A DNA stretch of 43,669 bases from Streptomyces sp. ISL-11 (lineage in GTDB: Bacteria; Actinomycetota; Actinomycetes; Streptomycetales; Streptomycetaceae): contig NZ_JAGGOL010000095.1 in NCBI RefSeq assembly GCF_018614525.1, positions 1 to 43,669 of the forward strand. Direction: 5' to 3'. Each line of letters begins with the position of its first letter. Positions within the stretch are counted from its first letter, which is position 1. Below are positions 7,744 to 15,689 of the stretch, in pieces. Position numbers and translations under genes: made by a program. Under the pieces are notes generated by a model, which saw only the letters and a list, made by a program, of their open reading frames with translations, had not been told where the DNA came from and ran no database searches.

Positions 7744-10700
7744 GTGACCGATACCGCGCGGGCGGCAGGGCCGTCGGCAGCACGTTTCCAGGAGTTCCCG
7801 CTGACGGAGATCCAGTACGCCTACTGGGTCGGCCGGGGGTCCAACTTCGTTCTGGGCAACGTTGCTCCGCATGCCTACTTCGAGCTGGAGGGGCGCCGGG
7901 TGGATCCCGAGCGCCTCTCCAGTGCCTGGCGTCAACTGATCGAGCGCCACGACATGCTGCGGGCGGTGGTGGGGCAGGACGGGCAGCAGCGCGTGCTGGC
8001 CACCGTCCCGAAGTTCGACGTCCGATGTACCGATGTGCGTTCCGCGTCCGAGGACGAGAGGGAGCGCACGCTGCTGGGCATCCGGGAGGAGATGTCGCAC
8101 CACGTCTACACGGCGGCCGACTGGCCGCTGTTCGACATCCGCCTGACCCGGCTGCCCGAGCACGACCGGATCCACATCAGCCTCGACCTGCTGATGGTGG
8201 ACCTGGCCAGCATCACGCTGCTGTTCAGCGAGTGGAGCGCGCTGTGCCAGGACCCCGGGCTGGAACTTCCCCCGGTCGACGTGACCTTCCGTGAGTACGC
8301 GCTGGCGCTGGAGCGGGGCTCCGAGGCGCCGCGGCACAAGAAGGCGCTGGAGTACTGGACGTCACGGGCCGAGACGCTCGCGCCGCCGCCCGACCTGCCG
8401 CTCGCCAAGTCCCCGGTGAGCGTGTACAAGCCGCGCTTCACGCACCGGGAGTTCCACCTGCCCGAGGCCGAGTGGAAGCGTCTTCAGGCGCGCTGCGAGG
8501 AGCGCGGCCTGACGCCCACCGCGGTGCTGGCCACGGTCTTCTCCGAGGTGCTGGCCGCCTGGAGCGGCACGCGGCGCTTCACCCTCAACCTGACGCTGTT
8601 CAACCGGCTGCCGCTGCTGCTGACCGAGGACGGCGCCGGCCACCGATCGGTCCACCCCCATCTCCGCCGCGTGGTCGGCGACTTCACCTCGATCTGTCTG
8701 CTGGAGGTGGACGCCGCCGGCGGCCGGCCGCTCCTGGAGCGGGTCGAGACCACCCAGCTGCAGCTCCAGCGGGACCTGCGCCACCGTCACGTCAGCGCCC
8801 TGCAGACGCTGCGCGAGCGCCGCCGCCGGGGCCTGCAGAGCGGCTTCGAGACGATGCCGGTGGTCTTCACCAGCGGCCTGGGCACCGCGTCCGACGTCTC
8901 GGGCGCCATGGACTACTTCGGCGACATCTCCTACCGGGTCAGCCAGACCCCGCAGGTGTGGCTCGACCACCAGGTCGTCGACATCACGGGGTCGCTGGAC
9001 CTGACGTGGGACTGCGTGGAGGAGCTCTTCCCCGAGGGCCTGCTGGACGACATGTTCGCCACGTACTGCGGCCTGGTCGAGCGGCTCGCCTCCGACGACG
9101 CCATGTGGGCCGAGGAGCTGAGCGTCGCGCTGCCCGCCCACCAGCTGACCGGGCGCGAGCGGGCCAACGACACCACCGGCACGCTGCCCGCCGGCCTGCT
9201 GCACGAGCCGCTGCTGGACGCGGCCGCCGCGCACCCGGAGCGGACCGCCGTGCTGACCAGCACGGAGAGCGTGACCTACGGTGAGCTGGCCGACCACGCC
9301 GAGGCCGTCGCCCGGCTCGTCGGCGAGCACACCGGCCCGGGCGCGCGGGACCGGCTGGTCGGCATCACCCTGCACAAGAGCCCCGCCCAGGTCGCCGCCG
9401 CGTACGGCGTGATGATGGCCGGCGGCGCCTACCTGCCCGTCAACGCCGGGCTCCCCGCGCAGCGGCGGGAGCGCATCCTGGCGGATGGCGAGGCCCTGGC
9501 CGTCGTCACCGACCGGGAACTGGACGCCGGGCTGGAGTGGCCGCAGGGCGTGCCGCGCGTCCTCGCCGACCGGGTGGGGGGCGCGGTGAGCGGTGCCCGG
9601 CACGCGTCCGGCCCCGCCGCGCCGGAGGACCTGGCGTACGTCATCTACACCTCGGGCTCGACCGGCGCCCCCAAGGGCGTGATGATCGAGCACCGGGCGG
9701 CGCTCAACACCGTCGTCGACATCAACGAGCGCTTCGGCGTGGGCCCGCAGGACCGTGTCTTCGGCCTCGCCGACCTGGGCTTCGACCTGTCCGTCTACGA
9801 CCTGTTCGGCACCTTCGCCGCGGGCGCCACGCTGGTGCTGCCCGACCCGGACATGCGCTCGGAGCCCTCTCACTGGGCCAAGCTGATGGGCCAGTACGGG
9901 GTGACGGTGTGGAACTCCGTGCCGGCCCAGATGCAGATGCTGGTGGAGCACCTGGAGGCCGGTGGCGAGATACCCGACGCGCTGCGTCTGGTGATGCTCA
10001 GCGGCGACTGGATCCCGGTCGACCTGCCCGACCGCATCCGCGCCCTGTGGCCGGACGCGGAGGTCATCAGCCTGGGCGGCGCCACGGAGGCGTCGATCTG
10101 GTCGATCTCCCACACGGTGGGCGAGGTCCCGGCGGGCGCCAAGAGCCTGCCGTACGGCACCCCGCTGCGCAATCAGACCTTCCACGTCCTGGACACCCAC
10201 CTCGACCCGTGCCCGGTGTGGACCGCCGGCGAACTGCACATCGGCGGCACGGGCCTGGCGCGCGGGTACTGGGCCGACGAGGAGCGCACGGCCGCGAGCT
10301 TCATCCGGCACCCGCGCACCGGCGAACGGCTCTACCGCACGGGCGACTTCGGCCGGTACCTGCCGGACGGGTCGATCGAGTTCCTGGGCCGGCGGGACGG
10401 GCAGGTCAAGATCAACGGCCATCGGGTCGAGCTCGGCGAGATCGAGTCGACCCTCGCCCGCCACCCGGGCGTCGACAGCGCCGTCGTGGTGAAGTCCTCC
10501 GACGACCGCGGGGCCGCCCGCCTGCTGGGCTACGTCGTGCCCGTGAAGGAGGACGACACGCTCTTCGTGACCGAGCGCGCCGACTCCGAGGTGAGCGGCG
10601 GGCAGTGGCGGGCGCTGTGCGGCACGGCCGGCCGGCCCGCGCAGGGTCCGGGCCCCGACGAGCTGCGGACCGCCTGGGACATGCTCAACGAGGTGTACCT

Positions 10701-12144
10701 CACCGCCGCGGCCGCGGCCTTCCGGTCCTTCGGGCTGCCGCACTCCCCCGGTGAGCCGTTCGACCCGGCGGCCCTGCGCGGCGCCGGTGTCGCGCCCCGC
10801 TACGAGCGCTGGCTCGCCCGGGCCGTGGCCGGCCTGGAGAGCGGCGGATACCTGCGGCGCGTGGAGCCGACGGGCCTCCAGGTGGCACGGGAGCTGCCCG
10901 CCGAGCTCCCCGCGGAGCTGGCCGGGCGCGCCCGCACGGTCCTCAAGGACGTCCTGGGCATCGCCGAGGACGTCAGTGACTGGATGCTGTCCCTCGCCGG
11001 CGACCTGGCCGGGGTGCTCACCCAGAGCATCCACTCGGCCGAGCTGTACGCCTCGGACCGCACCCCCGGCGTCTACGCACGGCTGTTCGGGCCGACGTAC
11101 GCGGCCGCGACCGACGCCGTGCGCGCGATGACGGAGCAGTGGCCGGCCGACCGGCCGCTGAACGTCCTGGAGGTCGGCTCCGGCTACGGTTCGCTGACGC
11201 AGCACCTGCTGCCGCTGCTGCCGGCCGAGCGCACCGAGTACGTCTTCACGGACATCTCCCGCTACTTCACCGACCGGGCGCAGTCGGCCTTCGACGCCTA
11301 CCCGTTCGTACGGTACGAGCTGTTCGACCTCGATCTGCCGCCGGAGACCCAGGGGTTCGAGAACCACTCGGCGGACCTGGTGATCGCGGCGAGCGTGCTG
11401 CACGACATGCGGCAGATCCGGCGCACCCTGCACAGCCTGCGCTCGGTGCTGGCGCCCGGCGGTGTGCTGCTGCTGGTCGAACAGACCACCTTCCACCCGT
11501 GGTTCGATCTGGTCATGGGCCTTCAGCAGGGCTTCGACAACTTCGAGGACACCGATCTGCGCACCGGTCACTGCCTGCTGGACCGTGCCCAGTGGCAGCG
11601 GGAGCTGGCGGCCGCCGGGTTCACGGACGCGGAGGTGCTCACCACCTCCGGCGGGCCGGCGTCGGTGGGCTTCGACGTGATCGTCGCCCAGGGTCCGTCC
11701 GTACGCCGCCGGTTCGCGCCCGACGAGCTGCGCTCGTTCGCCGCGCAGCACCTGGCCAAGCACATGCTGCCCGCCCAGCTGTTCGCGCTGGACGAGATGC
11801 CGCTGAGCGGCACCGGGAAGGTGGACCGCGCGGCGCTGGCCAAGGCGGGGGCGCGCAGCTCGATGCGCGGCCGGCCGGCGAGGCCGCCGCGTACCGACCG
11901 GCAGCACAAGCTGGTCGAGCTGTGGCGCGAGGTGCTGGGCCTGAACAAGGTCGATCTGGCCGACGACTTCCTGGAGGCGGGCGGCGACTCCCTGCTCGCC
12001 GCGCGCCTGGTGGCCGGCATCCAGTCGGCGTTCGGTGTCGCCGTGCCGGTCGGTACGGTCCTTCAGTACACGACCGTCGAAGCGCTCGACGGATACCTGG
12101 AGCAGCTGCTCGGCCCGTCCGAGCTCATGCCGGAGGACAAGTGA
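7744..12144 (+). CDS. NRPS Cy-A(MT)-PCP, predicted cysteine module
   Basis: A 1,466-aa NRPS. Residues about 15-440 are a heterocyclisation domain: the DxxxxD motif reads DLLMVD (about 147-152) instead of HHxxxDG. The A domain follows (YTSGSTGAPKG near 632; YRTGD near 863; GQVKINGHRVELGEIE near 885). A SAM methyltransferase-like domain (VLEVGSGYGS near 1141; ASVLHDMR) is inserted between A8 and A9 (LAKHMLPAQ, then GTGKVDRAAL near 1357). A PCP ends it (FLEAGGDSLLAARL). Aligning with GrsA gives the pocket D-L-Y-N-M-S-L-I-W, close to the EpoB/PchE-type cysteine code. A thiazoline or methylated/epimerised thiazoline is therefore expected. GTG 7744 follows GGAGAGGAA; ATG 7729 in the same frame is an alternative. 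No donor domain lies within the protein, so another carrier must feed the Cy domain. Confidence 0.93.
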   Translation: MTDTARAAGPSAARFQEFPLTEIQYAYWVGRGSNFVLGNVAPHAYFELEGRRVDPERLSSAWRQLIERHDMLRAVVGQDGQQRVLATVPKFDVRCTDVRSASEDERERTLLGIREEMSHHVYTAADWPLFDIRLTRLPEHDRIHISLDLLMVDLASITLLFSEWSALCQDPGLELPPVDVTFREYALALERGSEAPRHKKALEYWTSRAETLAPPPDLPLAKSPVSVYKPRFTHREFHLPEAEWKRLQARCEERGLTPTAVLATVFSEVLAAWSGTRRFTLNLTLFNRLPLLLTEDGAGHRSVHPHLRRVVGDFTSICLLEVDAAGGRPLLERVETTQLQLQRDLRHRHVSALQTLRERRRRGLQSGFETMPVVFTSGLGTASDVSGAMDYFGDISYRVSQTPQVWLDHQVVDITGSLDLTWDCVEELFPEGLLDDMFATYCGLVERLASDDAMWAEELSVALPAHQLTGRERANDTTGTLPAGLLHEPLLDAAAAHPERTAVLTSTESVTYGELADHAEAVARLVGEHTGPGARDRLVGITLHKSPAQVAAAYGVMMAGGAYLPVNAGLPAQRRERILADGEALAVVTDRELDAGLEWPQGVPRVLADRVGGAVSGARHASGPAAPEDLAYVIYTSGSTGAPKGVMIEHRAALNTVVDINERFGVGPQDRVFGLADLGFDLSVYDLFGTFAAGATLVLPDPDMRSEPSHWAKLMGQYGVTVWNSVPAQMQMLVEHLEAGGEIPDALRLVMLSGDWIPVDLPDRIRALWPDAEVISLGGATEASIWSISHTVGEVPAGAKSLPYGTPLRNQTFHVLDTHLDPCPVWTAGELHIGGTGLARGYWADEERTAASFIRHPRTGERLYRTGDFGRYLPDGSIEFLGRRDGQVKINGHRVELGEIESTLARHPGVDSAVVVKSSDDRGAARLLGYVVPVKEDDTLFVTERADSEVSGGQWRALCGTAGRPAQGPGPDELRTAWDMLNEVYLTAAAAAFRSFGLPHSPGEPFDPAALRGAGVAPRYERWLARAVAGLESGGYLRRVEPTGLQVARELPAELPAELAGRARTVLKDVLGIAEDVSDWMLSLAGDLAGVLTQSIHSAELYASDRTPGVYARLFGPTYAAATDAVRAMTEQWPADRPLNVLEVGSGYGSLTQHLLPLLPAERTEYVFTDISRYFTDRAQSAFDAYPFVRYELFDLDLPPETQGFENHSADLVIAASVLHDMRQIRRTLHSLRSVLAPGGVLLLVEQTTFHPWFDLVMGLQQGFDNFEDTDLRTGHCLLDRAQWQRELAAAGFTDAEVLTTSGGPASVGFDVIVAQGPSVRRRFAPDELRSFAAQHLAKHMLPAQLFALDEMPLSGTGKVDRAALAKAGARSSMRGRPARPPRTDRQHKLVELWREVLGLNKVDLADDFLEAGGDSLLAARLVAGIQSAFGVAVPVGTVLQYTTVEALDGYLEQLLGPSELMPEDK

Positions 12145-12413
12145 TGAACAACGTGATACCCCCGCTGACCCAGGAGCGGGTCATGGACTGGCTCGTGGAG
12201 TTCCTGGCGGAGATCCTCGACATCGCCCCGCGGGAGATCGACCCGACCACGCCCCTGGACCACCTGGGCGTCGACTCGGCCACCACCCTGGTGATCTGCG
12301 CGCGGCTCCGCGAGGACCTGGGCGTCCAGGCCCGCCCCAAGGACGTCCTGGAGCACTTCACCACCGACGCCCTGGCCCGGCACCTGACCGGCGCCCTCCC
12401 GGCAGGGGTGTGA
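12144..12413 (+). CDS. Free-standing acyl/peptidyl carrier protein
   Basis: An 89-aa carrier protein. The phosphopantetheine site is LGVDSATTLVIC with Ser near residue 45, preceded by REIDPTTPLDH. The GVDS form is more like PKS-type or stand-alone ACPs than like the GGDS/GGNS sites of the NRPS modules here. Its ATG overlaps the Cy-NRPS stop (ATGA), so it is translationally coupled to that protein, and a type II thioesterase follows. It may carry the acyl or aminoacyl donor for the Cy domain or receive its product. No dedicated loading enzyme is fused to it. Confidence 0.88.
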   Translation: MNNVIPPLTQERVMDWLVEFLAEILDIAPREIDPTTPLDHLGVDSATTLVICARLREDLGVQARPKDVLEHFTTDALARHLTGALPAGV

Positions 12414-12421
12414 GGCTCCCC

Positions 12422-13198
12422 ATGCACACTGTCGCGTCGCCCCGCTGGCTCATCGGCGGGGCGCCGCGTCCGGCCGCCCCCAAGCTCTACTGCTTCGCGC
12501 ACGGGGGCGGTTCGGCCGCGGAATACTTTCGCTGGGCCCGTGAACTGCCGGGCGCGCACTTCCAGGCCGTCCAGCTGCCCGGGCGGGGTGCCCGGGCCGC
12601 CGAGCCGCCGTTCACGTCGATGGACGCGCTGGTCGAGGCGTTCCTCGCCGAGGTGCCGCTCGGCGCGGGCGGTGCCCCGTACGCCTTCTTCGGGCACAGT
12701 CTCGGCGCGCTCGTCTCGTACGAGATCGCCCGGGGGCTGCGCGCGGCGGGCCGCCCGCTGCCGTCCCGGCTGGTCGTGTCGGGCTTCCCGGCGCCTCATC
12801 TGCCGCGGGCGGTCGAGCCGTTGCACCGGCTGCCCGACGACGAGCTCATCGACGCGGTGGCGCGGGTCCACGGCGGCATCCCGGAGGAGGTCCTGGCCTC
12901 GGCGGAGCTGCGGGCGCTGACGGCGACCGCGCTGCGTGCCGACTACCAGGTGCTGGAGACCTACACCTGGCGGGCCGAGGAGCCCCTGGACGTCCCCGTC
13001 ACCGTCTTCGGCGGACGGGACGACCACGTCACGGCCGAGCAGCTGGAGGCGTGGCGGGAGCTGACGACGGCGGAGGTGAGCGTACGGCGGTTCCCCGGCG
13101 GTCACTTCTATCTGCGCGAGCAGCCCGCCGCCGTCCTGCGGGCGCTCGCCGGTGCGCTCCGGCCGGTTCCCGCCGGGGGCGGGGGTGCCCCGTGCTGA
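12422..13198 (+). CDS. Type II thioesterase
   Basis: A 258-aa alpha/beta-hydrolase of the GrsT/RifR type. LYCFAHGGGSAAEYFRWA (about residues 22-39) provides the oxyanion region, FFGHSLGALVSYE (about 94-106) carries the nucleophilic Ser, and FGGRDDHVTAEQLEAW plus FPGGHFYLR supply Asp and His. Such enzymes clear mis-primed or stalled acyl groups from carrier proteins. It starts 8 bp after the ACP stop. Its 3' end overlaps the exporter start by seven bases. Confidence 0.93.
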   Translation: MHTVASPRWLIGGAPRPAAPKLYCFAHGGGSAAEYFRWARELPGAHFQAVQLPGRGARAAEPPFTSMDALVEAFLAEVPLGAGGAPYAFFGHSLGALVSYEIARGLRAAGRPLPSRLVVSGFPAPHLPRAVEPLHRLPDDELIDAVARVHGGIPEEVLASAELRALTATALRADYQVLETYTWRAEEPLDVPVTVFGGRDDHVTAEQLEAWRELTTAEVSVRRFPGGHFYLREQPAAVLRALAGALRPVPAGGGGAPC

Positions 13199-13809
13199 CG
13201 TTCGCCGCGGCTTCCCTGGTCCTGATCATGATCCCGGGCCCGGACCAGGCCCTGATCACCCGTAACGCGCTCTCCGGCGGGCGGGCGGCGGGGCTGCTCA
13301 CCATGGTGGGCGGGGTGCTGGGGCTGAGCGTGCACGTCGCGGCGGCCTCGCTGGGCATCTCGGCGCTGCTGATCGCCTCGGCGACGGCGTTCACCGTGCT
13401 GAAGATCGTGGGCGCCGGGTATCTGGTGTGGATGGGCATCGCGACGCTGCGCAGCGCCCGGCTGACCCGGTCGCGGGCGGCGGAGGACGGCGAGGAGGAG
13501 GCGTCGGCGCGGGACCGGAAGTACCTGCGGCACGGCTTCCTGTCCAACTCGCTCAACCCCAAGGTCGCCCTGTTCTTCGTGACGTTCCTGCCGCAGTTCC
13601 TGCCGGCCGGGGAGAGCGTGCTGCCCAACGCCCTGCTGCTGTCGCTGGTGTTCGCGGTGATCTATCTGCTCTGGTTCAGCGCCTATGTGATCCTGGTCGA
13701 CCGGCTCGGCAAGGTGCTGCGGCGCCCGCGGGTGCGGGCCCGGATCGAGCAGGTCACGGGGCTGCTGCTGATCGGCTTCGCGGCGCGGCTGGCGCTCCAG
13801 TCGCCCTGA
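13192..13809 (+). CDS. LysE/RhtB-family exporter
   Basis: A 205-aa membrane protein with about six hydrophobic segments. The N-terminal family signature LIMIPGPDQALITRNALSGG is at residues 9-28, and FLSNSLNPKVALFFVTFLPQF at about 117-137; both are diagnostic of LysE/RhtB amino-acid exporters. The GTG start lies inside the thioesterase gene (coupled). As the last gene of the operon it may export the amino-acid-derived product or an intermediate, giving self-protection. The cargo is inferred. Confidence 0.92.
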   Translation: MLTFAAASLVLIMIPGPDQALITRNALSGGRAAGLLTMVGGVLGLSVHVAAASLGISALLIASATAFTVLKIVGAGYLVWMGIATLRSARLTRSRAAEDGEEEASARDRKYLRHGFLSNSLNPKVALFFVTFLPQFLPAGESVLPNALLLSLVFAVIYLLWFSAYVILVDRLGKVLRRPRVRARIEQVTGLLLIGFAARLALQSP

Positions 13810-13828
13810 TCCGCCCGCGTGCGCACGA

Positions 13829-13858
13829 AGGGGCCCGGCCGTGATCGGCCGGGCCCCT
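13829..13858. terminator. Strong bidirectional hairpin terminator
   Basis: A perfect 13-bp inverted repeat (AGGGGCCCGGCCG and its complement) around a TGAT loop. It lies between the convergent LysE exporter and VOC genes, 20 bp past the exporter stop, and can serve both strands. Confidence 0.85.
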
Positions 13859-13874
13859 CGTCGTGGATGCCGGG

Positions 13875-14225
13875 TCAGTCGCGTTCGCCCGTCACGCAGA
13901 ACTCGTTGCCCTCCGGGTCCGCGAGGACGGTGTGGCTCTCGTGCTCGGACAGGACGCGGGCGCCGAGGCCGGCCAGCCGCTCGATCTCCCGGCTCGCCGA
14001 GCTGTCCTCGCCCGGGCCCAGGTCGAGGTGGACACGGTTCTTGCCGGCCCGCTCCTCCGGGACGCGCATGAAGTACAGGTGCGGTCCGCCGTCGGGGTTG
14101 CGGACCACGGCCTCCTCCGCGCTGGACCAGTCGGCCGCCTCCCACCCGGTGGCCGCCGCCCAGAAGCCGGCGAGCTTGCCGGCGTCGGCCGCGTCGATCA
14201 CGACGTTCTGGAGCTGGATACCCAT
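13875..14225 (-). CDS. VOC-superfamily (glyoxalase/bleomycin-resistance-like) protein
   Basis: A 116-aa single VOC domain: LQNVVIDAADAGKLAGFWAAATGW (N-terminal beta-alpha unit, about residues 5-28), then RVHLDLGPGED and HTVLADPEGNEFCVTGE at the C-terminus. This branch is common in actinomycetes and usually has no known substrate. The internal ATG at 14225 is preferred over the upstream ATG 14258 because GGAAG sits just before it and the family start aligns. It is downstream of the MFS exporter on the same strand, separated by a probable terminator. A role in product binding or resistance is possible but unproven. Confidence 0.85.
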   Translation of the reverse strand: MGIQLQNVVIDAADAGKLAGFWAAATGWEAADWSSAEEAVVRNPDGGPHLYFMRVPEERAGKNRVHLDLGPGEDSSASREIERLAGLGARVLSEHESHTVLADPEGNEFCVTGERD

Positions 14226-14314
14226 GATCTTCCGTTCTCTCGGATTGCCTGCGACCACGCCCCCGGGCGCACCGGGGGAACAGGCCGGATATTACGCGCG
14301 CGCCGCCCGGCCCC

Positions 14315-14343
14315 GACGGCGTGGCGCCGGGCGTCGCGCCGTC
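14315..14343 (-). terminator. Possible terminator after the MFS gene
   Basis: Inverted repeat GACGGCG (14315-14321) and CGCCGTC (14337-14343), right at the end of the MFS gene in its transcription direction. The arms are only seven bases with a GC-rich 15-nt loop, so this is moderate evidence. Confidence 0.45.
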
Positions 14344-14344
14344 C

Positions 14345-15676
14345 TCAGTGGGCCTCGCCCGCCTCCACGGCGGGCGGGACCGGGGCCTGTCCGGTGTTCC
14401 CGCGCCCGTCGTCCGGCACCACCTCGGACAGGTCCCGCAGCCGCGGCAGCGGGGAGCGGGCGAGGAAGACCAGGGCGGTGAGCGTGCCCAGGCCGACCAC
14501 CACCAGCGTGGCCCGCAGCCCGATCAGGCCGCCGAGCCAGCCGCCGAGCAGCGCGCCGAGGGCGGCGGTGCCGGTGACGAGGAAGCGGTAGCCGGCGTTC
14601 GCCCGGCCCAGGATCTCCGAGGGAACGGCGGTCTGGCGCAGGCTCATCACCTGGATGTTGCTGATGACCACGCCCATGCCGTTGATGAGCAGGGCCAGCC
14701 CGACCACGACGGCGCTGAGGACCCGCCCGCCGCCGGCCGCGGGGATGAGCAGCGGCGCGGCGCAGGCGATCACCATCGTCACCATGATGGTGGGGCCGAT
14801 GCCCCAGCGGCGCCCCAGCCGTCCGGCGACCAGGCTGCCCAGGAAGGCACCGATGCCGGTCATCGCCATCACCACGCCCAGGACGACCGGGCTGAAGTGC
14901 AGTTCGCGCGTCAAGTACAGGATGAGCACGGCCCACAGGCCCTGGTTGAAGAGGTTGTACGTGGCGGCCTCGCCCGCGATGGCCCGCAGGTAGGGGTTGC
15001 GGCCCACCAGGCGCAGGCCGGTGCCGATGCGGGAGACCACCGAGCCCTCGGCGGCCGTCGAGGCGGGAGCCGCCTCGGGGCGGCGGATGAACAGCAGGGA
15101 TATCGCGGAGACGAGGTAGGTACAGGCGTTGATGAGGACCGCGGCGGGCGCGGTGACCAGCCCGACGAGCACACCGCCCAGGCCGGGCCCGCTCGCCTGG
15201 GCGAGCGAACGGCTGCCCTCCAGCTTGCCGTTGCCCTCGATCAGGTGGTCGCGGCCGACGAGCGACGGTATGTACGCCTGGTAGGCGAGGTCGAACAGGA
15301 CGGTGAGCGTGGCGGCGAGGAAGACGATGGCGCTCAGCAGCCCCACGCCCATCACGTCCAGGGCGGTGAGGAGCGGGATGAGCCCGAGGATCACCGCCCG
15401 GCCGAAGTTGGCGCCGATCATGATGGGGCGCCGTCTGCTCTGGTCGATCCACACCCCGGCGAGCAGGGTGAACAGCATGTAGGGGGCGAACTGTGCGGCG
15501 TTGATGACGCCCATCTCGAACGGTGTGGCGTCCAGGGTGGTGGCGGCCAGCAGCGGGATCGCCAGCAAGGAGATCTGCGCGCCGAACATCGACAGGCTCT
15601 CGGCGGACCAGAATTTCAGGAAGTCCGCGTCCCGCCACAGTCCCCGCGGCCGGTCGTCGGCGCGTGCTTCGCCCAT
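14345..15676 (-). CDS. MFS exporter
   Basis: A 443-aa major facilitator superfamily transporter with about twelve hydrophobic segments. It begins FLKFWSAESLSMFGAQISLLAIPLLA (about residues 19-44). The loop-2/3 signature LLAGVWIDQSRRRPIMIG is present, and the GRLGRRWGIG repeat in the second half. This arrangement is typical of the enterobactin-exporter-like (EntS/MFS_3) branch found next to NRPS genes. It starts 13 bp after the NRPS stop, so it is the last gene of the NRPS operon and probably exports the peptide. Confidence 0.92.
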   Translation of the reverse strand: MGEARADDRPRGLWRDADFLKFWSAESLSMFGAQISLLAIPLLAATTLDATPFEMGVINAAQFAPYMLFTLLAGVWIDQSRRRPIMIGANFGRAVILGLIPLLTALDVMGVGLLSAIVFLAATLTVLFDLAYQAYIPSLVGRDHLIEGNGKLEGSRSLAQASGPGLGGVLVGLVTAPAAVLINACTYLVSAISLLFIRRPEAAPASTAAEGSVVSRIGTGLRLVGRNPYLRAIAGEAATYNLFNQGLWAVLILYLTRELHFSPVVLGVVMAMTGIGAFLGSLVAGRLGRRWGIGPTIMVTMVIACAAPLLIPAAGGGRVLSAVVVGLALLINGMGVVISNIQVMSLRQTAVPSEILGRANAGYRFLVTGTAALGALLGGWLGGLIGLRATLVVVGLGTLTALVFLARSPLPRLRDLSEVVPDDGRGNTGQAPVPPAVEAGEAH

Positions 15677-15689
15677 GTCGTCCGTGTCC

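Noticed and set aside
10560..11700. The methyltransferase region as a separate gene
   Set aside because: It is in frame between A8 and A9 motifs of one open frame, the known layout of interrupted A domains.
8362..11907. Very long minus-strand open frame opposite the Cy-A(MT)-PCP gene
   Set aside because: A shadow frame caused by G/C third-position bias; the opposite frame has all NRPS core motifs.
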